Origin: Polytrichum commune
Lineage: Eukaryota > Streptophyta > Polytrichopsida > Polytrichales > Polytrichaceae
Length of the DNA: 64,000 nucleotides
Reading direction: 5' to 3'
Assembly (NCBI GenBank): GCA_950295325.1
Contig: OX485807.1
Span: 6,944,501 to 7,008,500, forward strand
In this document: positions 22,759 to 36,500 of the stretch, one piece after another
Layout: every line of letters begins with the position of its first letter
Numbering within the stretch: the stretch's first letter is position 1
Notes under the pieces: generated by a model
Told to the model about the DNA's origin: nothing
What the model saw: only the letters and a program-made list of their open reading frames with translations
Databases searched by the model: none
Made by a program: the position numbers and the translations under genes

Positions 22759-24937
22759 CCCCATATGCACCTCAAAAGGTTTGTCAAGCTCCGCGAACTT
22801 GAGCACAGGCATCTAAGAACACTTGCTCTCAAGCTCCCCAAAGACTTGGTGGCAAGGCTCATCCCACTCTTGGGATAGTCATTTCTTCCACAAGTCGGAT
22901 AAGGTCGGATAACCATCAAGCTTAATGCTCTCATATGCAATGGCCATCCATCCTACGTTAACCATCCACCAATGGCAAAGTCACTCGCCACCCCGTATGC
23001 ACCTCAAAAGGTTTGTCAAAGTCCGCGAACTTAAGCACGGGTGGCGAAGAGAACTTGTTTTTTAGCCCCCCCAAAGGTTTGGTGACAAGGCTCATCCCAC
23101 TCTTGGGATAGCCATTTTCCTTAATAAGTTGAATAAGGTCCTAGCAACCTTAGAAAACTCTCGAATGAAGTTGTGGTACTAATTGGCTAGGCCAACAAAT
23201 GACCGAAGCCCTTTTTGAATCAAGGGCCAATTCTCCTTTTGGATTGCCTTGACATTCTTCATGTTTGTCCACCAACTTCCTTTGTCACCACATGCCTCAA
23301 CAACTCAATTTCTTCTTGAGCAAAGTTGCAATTCACTCATTGGCGGTAACATTTTGAGCAACACATTGGTGAATACATCCTTGTATCTCACCAACATCCC
23401 ACAAGTATGGTTTGGGGGAGGCCCATATTTCCTAGCCTCCCCATGAGTTCCTTGGAGTTGCTCCAATTGAACCACGACCATTATGTTTTTTATTTTTCAT
23501 TTGGTCCATTAAGACCAAATTCAACTTGGGTCCTCCTACCATAGGAGTCCTTGTGAATTTGAACCTCAATTCTTTGCCATTATGACACATCATAATGCAC
23601 GGCAAGCACACCGGCTTGCACCTCACATCTATCATGTGAGTTTCAAAGAAGGCGGCCTTCACAATGACATGCATTTCATCTATTTCACATGGTGTGAAAT
23701 TTTGACAAAAATCCAATGTCCCACATTGAAAGGTTACATGCATCGCGGCCTCCTTTGTCTCATGCGGTTCGCCCTTTCCAAACCGCACCTGGGTGGGCTT
23801 GCTTTCTCTATCAATCGGCAAGCCCCAACTCCCTTGTGAGTTTTGGGCTCAAGAAGGAGTGGTAGCCTCTTTGTCAACACATGAGACATTTCTCCCATTC
23901 ATTGAGCCTCAAGGTACAAAAGATTTGGCCTTGGCTGAAGGCTACTAGCCTTGGCCACAATGCCATCGTCTTACATTCGGTCCTCGGCAACTTGGCTTGG
24001 CTTGGTCCGCAAAGCCAACTTTAAACATTTCGTCCGCGGGATAAATTGGTTTGGTGCCACAAAACCAATTTCTAATAGTTTGTCCGCAAAACAAACATGT
24101 TTTGCCTTGGTAGCACAAAGCCACCTTCCCACACTCCGTCCGCGGCACGAACATGAATTGCCTTGGTAGGACAAACCCACCTCCCAACATTCCGTCCGCG
24201 GCACAAGTATGATTTGCTTTGGAAGCATAAAGCCACCTTTCAACATTCCGTCCGCGGCACCAACATGTTTTGCCTAAGTAAAATGGACCAAACAATTTGC
24301 ACTCATTTCTTTGGGACCTACTTTGGCTAAAGCCACTTGTGGTGATGCGCCGCCAAACTTCTCTTTGGGACCATCGGCTTCAATGCTCTTGCAAACTTGA
24401 TGGTCCCCACCATGTCCTTAAGAAGCCTTAGGGACTTAAACAAGGCATCCACCACCCGCTTTTAAAACCCCACCTAAAAGGATGCATTTCTTAGAAAGCT
24501 CGTCTGTTTTAGGTGTATCCTTCATTTGTGCGTTTGAATAGCGCACATAGGCCTTAAGAGGCCCCGGGTGCCTCATTAGCACCAAATTCATTCCAACATC
24601 AATACCTTCCAAGCATTTCGAATTGGAATTTCAATCCAACATTAATGCCCTCCAAGGTTTTGGGTGCATTCGGTATTCTAGGCCCCAAATGCTTTTTGAG
24701 GCGTGCGGGAGCCCTTTCAAAGGACTCCACCATTTTCCTTACCGAATCCACCATCATGCCCACCATTGTCATTAGAACCAATGGTACGGTCAAATTCCAT
24801 TTACACATGATCTTTGTTCCAATTTGAGCCTCACAACCTTTTGGAAACCCCGAGTCACCATCACAACCCGCTTATTTGATAGCCATGCTTCCCTCAAAGT
24901 GCTAGCTCAAAAATTGGAAACCTGCTCTGATACCAAG
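22759..24937 (-). pseudogene. Chromovirus A gag-protease-RNase H remnants and primer site
   Basis: Read from right to left on the minus strand: primer site (TGGTATCAGAGC complement at 24,924-24,935); deleted, frameshifted gag (about 24,350-24,900); a tandem spacer repeat of 50-57 bp units with CCGTCCGCGGCAC marks (23,960-24,290); a protease-like segment (23,500-23,821); the RT deletion scar near 23,270-23,400; and RNase H tandem units (22,760-23,150). No frame is intact. The element continues at 15,701 after nested element C. Confidence 0.8.
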
Positions 24938-25052
24938 TGTCGCAACCCTTGCTAAGCCCCCTTGACAATCTTGCCAATTTTCAATTCTAGCAAAGGTTAC
25001 GAGCGCTAACCATTCGCATTCCGCCATGCTAATAGTTAGCTCCTCCTACCCC
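24938..25052 (-). repeat. 5' LTR of chromovirus A, first fragment
   Basis: First 115 bp (by plus-strand position) of the right-hand LTR of A, ending in ACCCC (25,048-25,052), the target of element B. The remainder is at 37,804-38,658. Confidence 0.9.
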
Positions 25053-26027
25053 TGTCGCGCACCTCTCCATGAGGAGTGCCCGAAACACCATGGGCACAAG
25101 GGGGACCCCGGAGTGACACCCGGGACTTGTGGCGCCGTTGGTGAGAGGGCCCAAGTGATCCTAGTGTGGGTGAGGGCCCCGGGCGTTGGGAACGCCTCCC
25201 ATCCACGAAGACTAGGAGGCACAAGGGTAAGGCCATGAGTTATGCGTAGCTCATGGCGTGGTGATTCTAGAAAGCTCAAGAACACCTCAATCCGAGGTGT
25301 GAGCTAGGAGTTATGGCCATTTGAGTGGGGCGCTGTCCCGGGACAGCGCCCTGGTACAGCAGTGCCTGGGAGTGATTCCCGGGACTGCCAAGGTTCAAAC
25401 AGGCATAACGTCCTCAAGACTTGCTCGAATGGGGCAAGTGAGGAGTCCATCGGTATCTACGTGAAGCGTAGATGAAGATGGAGTGGTTGGTTGTTATGAT
25501 CAGACATCATACAAGGAAGTTATGATGGTCTGAAGCTGCTGGGGGGTTCTAGGTCCAGCAGCTAAAGGAAAATGTCCACTTGGCCCCAACTCTTGGTAGA
25601 GAGACAAGAGGTTGGTTGACGGTGGGGTAGGGGCCCCGCGTAGAGTCCTAGAGGCTTATATGGGTGAGGTGGTGTGGCCTCACCCACCCGAGGCCGAACG
25701 GCAAGGCCTCCATGGGCTTTGGCCTATTGTGAGGCCATAGTTGCCTAGTATGGTTCGGGTTGTTGTAGTGTTGCTCCGGCAACGCGATGATCAACATAGG
25801 ATTGGACTTCCATGGATGGAAGTCCACATTGGGGAAATGGGTTACCGATTAAGGGGTGAGTCCCGAAAGCAAAGTAGGAGGGTTGGTTCCCTCCTATGAA
25901 CTATTGGTCCGGGGTAAGAGGAGCTATCCATTAGCATGGCGGAATGCGAATGGTTAGCGACTCGTAACCTTTGCTAGAATTGAAAATTGGCAAGATGGTC
26001 AAAGGGGGGCTAGCAAGGGTTGCGACA
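25053..26027 (+). repeat. First LTR of B array
   Basis: A 975-bp plus-orientation LTR following ACCCC. It shares private variants with the two other B LTRs, such as CCCATCCACGAAGAC and TAGAAAGCTCAAG. Confidence 0.92.
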
Positions 26028-26694
26028 CGTGGTATCAGAGCAGGGTTCCAAGTTTTGAGCTCGCACTTTGAGGGAAACATGGGTATCAAAAATGCGGGTT
26101 ATGATGGTGAGCCCGGGGTTTCCAAAAGGTTGTGAGGCTCAAATTGGAACAAGGATCATGTGCAAGTGGAATTTGACCATACCATTGGTTCTAATGACAA
26201 TGGTGGGCATGAGGGTGGATTTGGTAAGGAAAATGGAGGAGTGCTTTGAAAAGGGCTCCCGCAAACCTCAAAAAACATTTGGGGCCTAGAATACCGAAAG
26301 CACCCAAAACCTTGGAGGGCATTAATGTTGGATTGAAATTCCAATACGAAATGCTTGGAAGGTATTGATGTTGGAATGAATTTCGTGCTAATGAGGCACC
26401 CGGGGCCTCTTAAGGCCTATGTGCGCTATTCATACGCATAAATGAAGGATACACCTAAAATGGACAAGCTTTCTAAGAAATGCATCCTTTTAGGTGGGGT
26501 TTTAAAAGCGGGTGGTGGATGCCTTGTTTAAGTCCCCAAGGCTTCTTGAGGACATGGTGGGGACCATCAAGTTTGCAAGAGCATTGAAGCCGATGGTCCC
26601 AAAGAGAAGTTTGGCGGCGCATCACCACAAGTGGCTTTAGCCAAAGTAGGTCCCAAAGAAATGAGTGCAAATTGTTTGGTCCATTTTACTTAGG

Positions 26695-27020
26695 CAAAAC
26701 ATGTTGGTGCCGCGGACGGAATGTTGAAAGGTGGCTTTATGCTTCCAAAGCAAATCATACTTGTGCCGCAGACGGAATGTTGGGAGGTGGGTTTGTCCTA
26801 CCAAGGCAATTCATGTTCGTGCCGCGGACGGAGTGTGGGAAGGTGGCTTTGTGCTACCAAGGCAAAACATGTTTGTTTTGCGGACAAATTATTAGAAATT
26901 GGTTTTGTGGCACCAAACCAATTTGTCCCGCGGACGAAATGTTTAAAGTTGGCTTTGCGGACCAAGCCAAGCCAAGTTGCCGAGGACCAAATGTTGGACG
27001 ATGGCTTTGTGGCCAAGGCT
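26695..27020 (+). repeat. Tandem spacer repeat, B copy 1
   Basis: Imperfect 50-57 bp units with GCCGCGGACGGA-like marks near 26,709, 26,766, 26,821, 26,878 and 26,929. This is the same repeat as in elements A and C. Confidence 0.8.
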
Positions 27021-27643
27021 AGTAGCCTTAAGCCGAGGCCAAATCTTTTGTACCTTGAGGCTCAATGAATGGGAGAAATGTCTCATGTGTTGACAAAGAG
27101 GCTACCACTCCTTCTTGAGCCCAAAATTCACAAGGGAGTTGGGGCTTGCCGATTGATAGAGAAAACAAGCCCACCAAGGTGCGGTTTGGAAAGGGCGAAC
27201 CGCATGAGACAAAGGAGGCCGCGATGCATGTAACCTTTCAATGTGGGACATTGGAATTTTATCAAAATTTCACACCATGTGAAATAGATGAAATGCATGT
27301 CATTGTGAAGGCCGCCTTCTTTGAAACTCACATGATAGATGTGAGGTGCAAGCCGGTGTGCTTGCGGTGCATTATGATGTGTCATAATGGCAAAGAATTG
27401 AAGTTCAAATTGACAAGGACTCCTATGGTAGGAGCAACCAACTCGAATTTGGTCTTAATGGACCAAATGAATAAACGGAAAAACATAATAATAATGGTCG
27501 TGGTTCAATTGGAGCAACTCCAAGGAACTCATGGGGAGGCTAGGAAAGATGGGCCTCCCCAAAACCACATTGGTGGGATGTTGGTGAGGTACAAGGATGT
27601 ATTCACCAATGTGTTGTCCAAAATGTTACCGCCAACGAGTGGG

Positions 27644-27676
<33 letters not shown>
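27644..27676 (+). repeat. 33-A homopolymer at the RT deletion junction
   Basis: A run of 33 A between the pre-RT segment and the post-RT segment of pol. Element C lacks it at the same place (it reads GTGAATTGCAACTTTGC). The second B copy has 32 A at 33,530-33,561. Confidence 0.95.
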
Positions 27677-27678
<2 letters not shown>

Positions 27679-30600
27679 TGCTGAACGAGAGATTGAGTTC
27701 TTGAGGTATGTGGTGACAAAGGAAGTTGGTGGATGAACATGACAAATGTCAAGGCAATCCAAGAGGAGAATTGGCCCTTGACTCAAGAGAAGGGCTAAGG
27801 TGATTTGTTGGCCTAGCCAACCACTACCACCACTTCATTTGAGGTTTCCCTAAGGTTGCTAGGACCTTAGTCAATTTGTTGAAAAAATGGCTATCCCAAG
27901 AGTGGGATGAGCCTTGTCACCAAGCCTTTGGGGAGCTTGAAAGCAAGTTCTCTTCGCCGCCCGTGCTTAAGTTTGCGGACTTCGACAAACCTTTTGAGGT
28001 GCATACGGGGGCGAGTGACTTTACCATTGGCGGATGTGGATTCAAGACGGATGACCATTGCATATGAAAGCGGTAAGCTTAATGGTTGTCGAACCTTGTC
28101 CGGCATGTGCAACAAATGGCTATCCCAAGAGTGGGATGAGCCGTGCCACCAAGCCATTGGGGAGCTTAAGAGCAAGTTCTTTTCGCCGCCCGTGCCCAAG
28201 TTCGTGGAGTTTGACAAACCTTTTGGGGTGCATACGGGGGCGAGTAACTTTGCCAATGGTGGATTGTTACTGTAAGATGGATGGCCATTGCATATGGGGC
28301 ATGAGGCTCGATGGTTGTCAAAGAAGACAACCAACTCATGACAAAGAACTTCTTTGCCGTAGTGCGTTGCTTGAAGATGTGGTGACACTATCTGGGGTCG
28401 CACAAAACAAAGGTCTACATGGACAATGTGTCCTAAAAGAATTTTGACATACAAGCGCAAGTGAGCGCCAAATCATTGCGGTTGCATGATAATGGCGCTT
28501 ATGAAGGTGGATTTGGTCCACAAACCGGACCGTGGAAATGTGGTGCCGGATGCGCTAAATAGACGGGAAGAGTTCCAAGCAATGAGAACCATCCAAACCT
28601 TGTGGCTAATGTATGCCGGCGAAGGAAACTTGTGATGCAAGATACGGGAGGGGTAAATTAACTACCCCAAAGGACAAATGCTTTTAGGTGAGCTTCGCAA
28701 GAGCAAGGTGCTCAAAGAGGTTAAGTTGGTGGACGGATTGTTCAAGTGTAAACAAAGTCGGGTGTATGTGCCACAAGGCAAGTTGAGGCTATCGGTTTTG
28801 AAGGAAGAATGTGATAGTCCTATTGCCGGCCATAGAGGAGAAAGAAAAGGCCGCCATAGAATGGTGTCATGGCGGTACCATTGGCAGTGCATAAAGGAAG
28901 ATATAGCCCACTTTGTGAAGGCTTGAATCAAAGTGCAAAGTGAACCGAGCCTCTTATCAAAAGCAAGGCGGTTTCTTGCAACCGTTGCCTATCCCGTCGG
29001 CGCCATGGCATAGTACGTGCATGGACTTGATCACAAGTTTGCCGGAGTCACATGGGTATGATGCCATCTTGTTGATGGTAGAGTGGTTTGCCAAGTTGGC
29101 ACACATGGTGCCGATTGTGGGAACCGCCACCGCGTTGGAGACCGCATAGCCTTTTCTCAAAGGATGGTTGAGGCACCACGGGTTGCCAAGAGTGATTGTG
29201 TGGGATCAAGATCCAAAGTTCACAAGTGCATTTTCAATGCATTTCTCTAAGGAGGTTGTATTGAAACTAAGGTTTAGCACGGCCGTGTATTCCCAAGTGG
29301 ATGGGAAAACAAAGCGTGTGAATGGAGACTTGAATCAATACTTGAGGAACTTGGTGGGGGCGGACCAAGGAGATTGGGCGGACTATGTGGGTCGAGCGGA
29401 GTGTAATTGCAATGTAGCCACGCACTTGGCTACCAAGGGGTGGTCTTTGGTGGTGGCTTATGAAGTGGATGCGCTCCAACCTATTAACCTAGCTCTCGAG
29501 GGGGCACATTCAACACTAGAGTTCAACCAAGATGGTGAGGACTTGGCCAAGAATGTAAACAAGTCTTGGAGATGACCAAGTTGTTGGTGGAGAAAGCCCG
29601 AAGGTGGTACGAAGTGCGAATCAATGCCGGAAGACGCAAAGTGGATAATGAGCTGGGCCAAAAGGTGTTGTTGAATGTGAACAACTTCACTTACCCGAAA
29701 GGCCTCACTCCAAAGTTTATGTCCAAAATTGGAGCTCCGTTTCCCATTGTGGAACAAGTGTTCAAGGACATGTATAAGTTGGAATTACCGCCCGAGATCA
29801 AAGTGCATCCCATACTTCATGTCTCAATCCTAAAGTCATTTAAGGACGACACCTTGTGGCCCGATCACAAGCAAGTGATTAGGCAACCTCCCGACCTTAT
29901 GGACATCATTTGGAACATGAGGTAGGAGGGCATCCTCAAGTGTAGGAAGCCCAAGTGAAAAGGAAAAAAAATGTACAAAGGAGTACTTGGTGAAATGGTG
30001 TGGATACCATGAGAAAGAAGCCGTTTGGGTAGCGGCAAGAGACATGGTAACCACCAATGAATTGGTGAAGCACTTTGAAGAAACTAAGGCTAAGGATTCC
30101 AATAAAATGAAGCGTAGGCATTGATGAGGACATCAATCTCTTTTAGTGGGGGAGAGACGCTAGTAGCACACTTACCTTCGAGGTTAATTGCTCCACAACA
30201 TGAACTTGTTCTTTGGCTTGAGGGAATAAAGTCCAAACTTTAGTGGTGCAAAGAGAAAAGTATGAGATGAGGTCCTAGTTTTGTACTTGTGCTTGGTTAG
30301 TGGAAGAGGGGGAATAGATATGCCAAACTAGGTTGGGTAAGCCGAGTAATTGGGGGCCATGGCTTGGAAGGGCCTTGGATAAAACCAAGAAACTTCTTAG
30401 TTGTGGGCTTGTCCGGGCGGGGACAAGGTGATGGCGCGTGCTCATAAAAGTGCTACCCGCGAGCTAACGAGAGTTGGCGCATGGGAGTCATGAACCCATG
30501 TCTCGAAAGAGCAAAGTGGGAACCGAGTCGGGCGGGACTTGGCATCACCCCCGTGCGATCGAGGCGTGGCTTAACAATGGAAAGCCATCTCGGAGTTGCA

Positions 30601-30938
30601 ACCGAGACAACTTAGTGGAAGCGTTGAGGTCTCGCCTAGATGTGTCATGTTAGGCTAGTGGAGCCTAACGGGGGAGGCCCCAAAGGAGGGGCAACCCAAG
30701 TGAGTCCCAAAGTAGGTGGGTCTAGTGTAGGTTAGGTCCTTGGAGGAGAGATCCAAGGTCGCTAACGGACCACCTAGGAACGACACCTTTGGGACTATGC
30801 CAAATTTGAAGATGCATTGTGGGGGTCGCGCCCTAAGGTAAACACAATGCCGCACCATAGAGGATGGCAACTTGAGAATTGGTGTGCCGACTACGAGTAT
30901 AGTCGATGAGGGCATCGACTCCGTTTGGTGGGGGTGAG

Positions 30939-31913
30939 TGTCGCGCACCTCTCCATGAGGAGTGCCCGAAACACCATGGGCACAAGGGGGACCCCGGAGT
31001 GACACCCGGGACTTGTGGCGCCGTTGGTGAGAGGGCCCAAGTGATCCTAGTGTGGGTGAGGGCCCCGGGCGTTGGGAACGCCTCCCATCCACGAAGACTA
31101 GGAGGCACAAGGGTAAGGCCATGAGTTATGCGTAGCTCATGGCGTGGTGATTCTAGAAAGCTCAAGAACACCTCAATCCGAGGTGTGAGCTAGGAGTTAT
31201 GGCCATTTGAGTGGGGCGCTGTCCCGGGACAGCGCCCTGGTACAGCAGTGCCTGGGAGTGATTCCCGGGACTGCCAAGGTTCAAACAGGCATAACGTCCT
31301 CAAGACTTGCTCGAATGGGGCAAGTGAGGAGTCCATCGGTATCTACGTGAAGCGTAGATGAAGATGGAGTGGTTGGTTGTTATGATCAGACATCATACAA
31401 GGAAGTTATGATGGTCTGAAGCTGCTGGGGGGTTCTAGGTCCAGCAGCTAAAGGAAAATGTCCACTTGGCCCCAACTCTTGGTAGAGAGACAAGAGGTTG
31501 GTTGACGGTGGGGTAGGGGCCCCGCGTAGAGTCCTAGAGGCTTATATGGGTGAGGTGGTGTGGCCTCACCCACCCGAGGCCGAACGGCAAGGCCTCCATG
31601 GGCTTTGGCCTATTGTGAGGCCATAGTTGCCTAGTATGGTTCGGGTTGTTGTAGTGTTGCTCCGGCAACGCGATGATCAACATAGGATTGGACTTCCATG
31701 GATGGAAGTCCACATTGGGGAAATGGGTTACCGATTAAGGGGTGAGTCCCGAAAGCAAAGTAGGAGGGTTGGTTCCCTCCTATGAACTATTGGTCCGGGG
31801 TAAGAGGAGCTATCCATTAGCATGGCGGAATGCGAATGGTTAGCGACTCGTAACCTTTGCTAGAATTGAAAATTGGCAAGATGGTCAAAGGGGGGCTAGC
31901 AAGGGTTGCGACA
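30939..31913 (+). repeat. Middle LTR of B array
   Basis: A 975-bp LTR with a polypurine tract on its left and a primer site (31,916-31,927) on its right. It serves as the 3' LTR of the first unit and the 5' LTR of the second. Confidence 0.92.
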
Positions 31914-33529
31914 CGTGGTATCAGAGCAGGGTTCCAAGTTTTGAGCTCGCACTTTGAGGGAAACATGGGTATCAAAAATGCGGGTTATGATGGTGAGCCC
32001 GGGGTTTCCAAAAGGTTGTGAGGCTCAAATTGGAACAAGGATCATGTGCAAGTGGAATTTGACCATACCATTGGTTCTAATGACAATGGTGGGCATGAGG
32101 GTGGATTTGGTAAGGAAAATGGAGGAGTGCTTTGAAAAGGGCTCCCGCAAACCTCAAAAAACATTTGGGGCCTAGAATACCGAAAGCACCCAAAACCTTG
32201 GAGGGCATTAATGTTGGATTGAAATTCCAATACGAAATGCTTGGAAGGTATTGATGTTGGAATGAATTTCGTGCTAATGAGGCACCCGGGGCCTCTTAAG
32301 GCCTATGTGCGCTATTCATACGCATAAATGAAGGATACACCTAAAATGGACAAGCTTTCTAAGAAATGCATCCTTTTAGGTGGGGTTTTAAAAGCGGGTG
32401 GTGGATGCCTTGTTTAAGTCCCCAAGGCTTCTTGAGGACATGGTGGGGACCATCAAGTTTGCAAGAGCATTGAAGCCGATGGTCCCAAAGAGAAGTTTGG
32501 CGGCGCATCACCACAAGTGGCTTTAGCCAAAGTAGGTCCCAAAGAAATGAGTGCAAATTGTTTGGTCCATTTTACTTAGGCAAAACATGTTGGTGCCGCG
32601 GACGGAATGTTGAAAGGTGGCTTTATGCTTCCAAAGCAAATCATACTTGTGCCGCAGACGGAATGTTGGGAGGTGGGTTTGTCCTACCAAGGCAATTCAT
32701 GTTCGTGCCGCGGACGGAGTGTGGGAAGGTGGCTTTGTGCTACCAAGGCAAAACATGTTTGTTTTGCGGACAAATTATTAGAAATTGGTTTTGTGGCACC
32801 AAACCAATTTGTCCCGCGGACGAAATGTTTAAAGTTGGCTTTGCGGACCAAGCCAAGCCAAGTTGCCGAGGACCAAATGTTGGACGATGGCTTTGTGGCC
32901 AAGGCTAGTAGCCTTAAGCCGAGGCCAAATCTTTTGTACCTTGAGGCTCAATGAATGGGAGAAATGTCTCATGTGTTGACAAAGAGGCTACCACTCCTTC
33001 TTGAGCCCAAAATTCACAAGGGAGTTGGGGCTTGCCGATTGATAGAGAAAACAAGCCCACCAAGGTGCGGTTTGGAAAGGGCGAACCGCATGAGACAAAG
33101 GAGGCCGCGATGCATGTAACCTTTCAATGTGGGACATTGGAATTTTATCAAAATTTCACACCATGTGAAATAGATGAAATGCATGTCATTGTGAAGGCCG
33201 CCTTCTTTGAAACTCACATGATAGATGTGAGGTGCAAGCCGGTGTGCTTGCGGTGCATTATGATGTGTCATAATGGCAAAGAATTGAAGTTCAAATTGAC
33301 AAGGACTCCTATGGTAGGAGCAACCAACTCGAATTTGGTCTTAATGGACCAAATGAATAAACGGAAAAACATAATAATAATGGTCGTGGTTCAATTGGAG
33401 CAACTCCAAGGAACTCATGGGGAGGCTAGGAAAGATGGGCCTCCCCAAAACCACATTGGTGGGATGTTGGTGAGGTACAAGGATGTATTCACCAATGTGT
33501 TGTCCAAAATGTTACCGCCAACGAGTGGG

Positions 33530-33563
<34 letters not shown>

Positions 33564-36500
33564 TGCTGAACGAGAGATTGAGTTCTTGAGGTATGTGGTG
33601 ACAAAGGAAGTTGGTGGATGAACATGACAAATGTCAAGGCAATCCAAGAGGAGAATTGGCCCTTGACTCAAGAGAAGGGCTAAGGTGATTTGTTGGCCTA
33701 GCCAACCACTACCACCACTTCATTTGAGGTTTCCCTAAGGTTGCTAGGACCTTAGTCAATTTGTTGAAAAAATGGCTATCCCAAGAGTGGGATGAGCCTT
33801 GTCACCAAGCCTTTGGGGAGCTTGAAAGCAAGTTCTCTTCGCCGCCCGTGCTTAAGTTTGCGGACTTCGACAAACCTTTTGAGGTGCATACGGGGGCGAG
33901 TGACTTTACCATTGGCGGATGTGGATTCAAGACGGATGACCATTGCATATGAAAGCGGTAAGCTTAATGGTTGTCGAACCTTGTCCGGCATGTGCAACAA
34001 ATGGCTATCCCAAGAGTGGGATGAGCCGTGCCACCAAGCCATTGGGGAGCTTAAGAGCAAGTTCTTTTCGCCGCCCGTGCCCAAGTTCGTGGAGTTTGAC
34101 AAACCTTTTGGGGTGCATACGGGGGCGAGTAACTTTGCCAATGGTGGATTGTTACTGTAAGATGGATGGCCATTGCATATGGGGCATGAGGCTCGATGGT
34201 TGTCAAAGAAGACAACCAACTCATGACAAAGAACTTCTTTGCCGTAGTGCGTTGCTTGAAGATGTGGTGACACTATCTGGGGTCGCACAAAACAAAGGTC
34301 TACATGGACAATGTGTCCTAAAAGAATTTTGACATACAAGCGCAAGTGAGCGCCAAATCATTGCGGTTGCATGATAATGGCGCTTATGAAGGTGGATTTG
34401 GTCCACAAACCGGACCGTGGAAATGTGGTGCCGGATGCGCTAAATAGACGGGAAGAGTTCCAAGCAATGAGAACCATCCAAACCTTGTGGCTAATGTATG
34501 CCGGCGAAGGAAACTTGTGATGCAAGATACGGGAGGGGTAAATTAACTACCCCAAAGGACAAATGCTTTTAGGTGAGCTTCGCAAGAGCAAGGTGCTCAA
34601 AGAGGTTAAGTTGGTGGACGGATTGTTCAAGTGTAAACAAAGTCGGGTGTATGTGCCACAAGGCAAGTTGAGGCTATCGGTTTTGAAGGAAGAATGTGAT
34701 AGTCCTATTGCCGGCCATAGAGGAGAAAGAAAAGGCCGCCATAGAATGGTGTCATGGCGGTACCATTGGCAGTGCATAAAGGAAGATATAGCCCACTTTG
34801 TGAAGGCTTGAATCAAAGTGCAAAGTGAACCGAGCCTCTTATCAAAAGCAAGGCGGTTTCTTGCAACCGTTGCCTATCCCGTCGGCGCCATGGCATAGTA
34901 CGTGCATGGACTTGATCACAAGTTTGCCGGAGTCACATGGGTATGATGCCATCTTGTTGATGGTAGAGTGGTTTGCCAAGTTGGCACACATGGTGCCGAT
35001 TGTGGGAACCGCCACCGCGTTGGAGACCGCATAGCCTTTTCTCAAAGGATGGTTGAGGCACCACGGGTTGCCAAGAGTGATTGTGTGGGATCAAGATCCA
35101 AAGTTCACAAGTGCATTTTCAATGCATTTCTCTAAGGAGGTTGTATTGAAACTAAGGTTTAGCACGGCCGTGTATTCCCAAGTGGATGGGAAAACAAAGC
35201 GTGTGAATGGAGACTTGAATCAATACTTGAGGAACTTGGTGGGGGCGGACCAAGGAGATTGGGCGGACTATGTGGGTCGAGCGGAGTGTAATTGCAATGT
35301 AGCCACGCACTTGGCTACCAAGGGGTGGTCTTTGGTGGTGGCTTATGAAGTGGATGCGCTCCAACCTATTAACCTAGCTCTCGAGGGGGCACATTCAACA
35401 CTAGAGTTCAACCAAGATGGTGAGGACTTGGCCAAGAATGTAAACAAGTCTTGGAGATGACCAAGTTGTTGGTGGAGAAAGCCCGAAGGTGGTACGAAGT
35501 GCGAATCAATGCCGGAAGACGCAAAGTGGATAATGAGCTGGGCCAAAAGGTGTTGTTGAATGTGAACAACTTCACTTACCCGAAAGGCCTCACTCCAAAG
35601 TTTATGTCCAAAATTGGAGCTCCGTTTCCCATTGTGGAACAAGTGTTCAAGGACATGTATAAGTTGGAATTACCGCCCGAGATCAAAGTGCATCCCATAC
35701 TTCATGTCTCAATCCTAAAGTCATTTAAGGACGACACCTTGTGGCCCGATCACAAGCAAGTGATTAGGCAACCTCCCGACCTTATGGACATCATTTGGAA
35801 CATGAGGTAGGAGGGCATCCTCAAGTGTAGGAAGCCCAAGTGAAAAGGAAAAAAAATGTACAAAGGAGTACTTGGTGAAATGGTGTGGATACCATGAGAA
35901 AGAAGCCGTTTGGGTAGCGGCAAGAGACATGGTAACCACCAATGAATTGGTGAAGCACTTTGAAGAAACTAAGGCTAAGGATTCCAATAAAATGAAGCGT
36001 AGGCATTGATGAGGACATCAATCTCTTTTAGTGGGGGAGAGACGCTAGTAGCACACTTACCTTCGAGGTTAATTGCTCCACAACATGAACTTGTTCTTTG
36101 GCTTGAGGGAATAAAGTCCAAACTTTAGTGGTGCAAAGAGAAAAGTATGAGATGAGGTCCTAGTTTTGTACTTGTGCTTGGTTAGTGGAAGAGGGGGAAT
36201 AGATATGCCAAACTAGGTTGGGTAAGCCGAGTAATTGGGGGCCATGGCTTGGAAGGGCCTTGGATAAAACCAAGAAACTTCTTAGTTGTGGGCTTGTCCG
36301 GGCGGGGACAAGGTGATGGCGCGTGCTCATAAAAGTGCTACCCGCGAGCTAACGAGAGTTGGCGCATGGGAGTCATGAACCCATGTCTCGAAAGAGCAAA
36401 GTGGGAACCGAGTCGGGCGGGACTTGGCATCACCCCCGTGCGATCGAGGCGTGGCTTAACAATGGAAAGCCATCTCGGAGTTGCAACCGAGACAACTTAG

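Larger units (their letters stand above)
26028..30938 (+). pseudogene. First internal region of B: degenerate gag-pol
   Basis: 4911 bp. Primer site TGGTATCAGAGC at 26,030-26,041; deleted gag from the ATG at 26,080; spacer tandem repeat at 26,695-27,020; protease-like segment 27,146-27,480 with Asp-Lys-Glu where Asp-Ser-Gly is expected (VDKEA near 27,092); a segment KDVFTNVLSKMLPP ending in a 33-A run (27,644-27,676); then post-RT sequence EIEFLRYVVTKEVGG; two RNase H units (from 27,887 and 28,115); an integrase zinc segment (28,820-28,925); a DDE core with stops (28,980-29,575); a frameshifted integrase C-terminus (29,566-29,925); a chromodomain remnant (29,975-30,120); and the 3' noncoding region and polypurine tract (30,921-30,938). 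The RT core is absent, so this is a non-autonomous element. Confidence 0.85.

Noticed and set aside
26672-27022. A 116-residue cysteine-rich ORF, repeated at 17,305, 23,945 (minus) and 32,558, resembling a secreted Cys-rich peptide
   Set aside because: It is a reading through the 50-57 bp tandem spacer repeat inside dead gag-pol. It has no signal peptide, and it appears only within chromovirus copies.
30655-31171. Overlapping ORFs of 70-155 codons on both strands at every LTR, with recurring HSSWRGARHSPPPN-type or MRASTPFGGGECRAPLHEE-type products
   Set aside because: They recur only with the LTR and its adjoining 3' region, on both strands at once, with no domain. They are GC-rich noncoding sequence that happens to lack stops.
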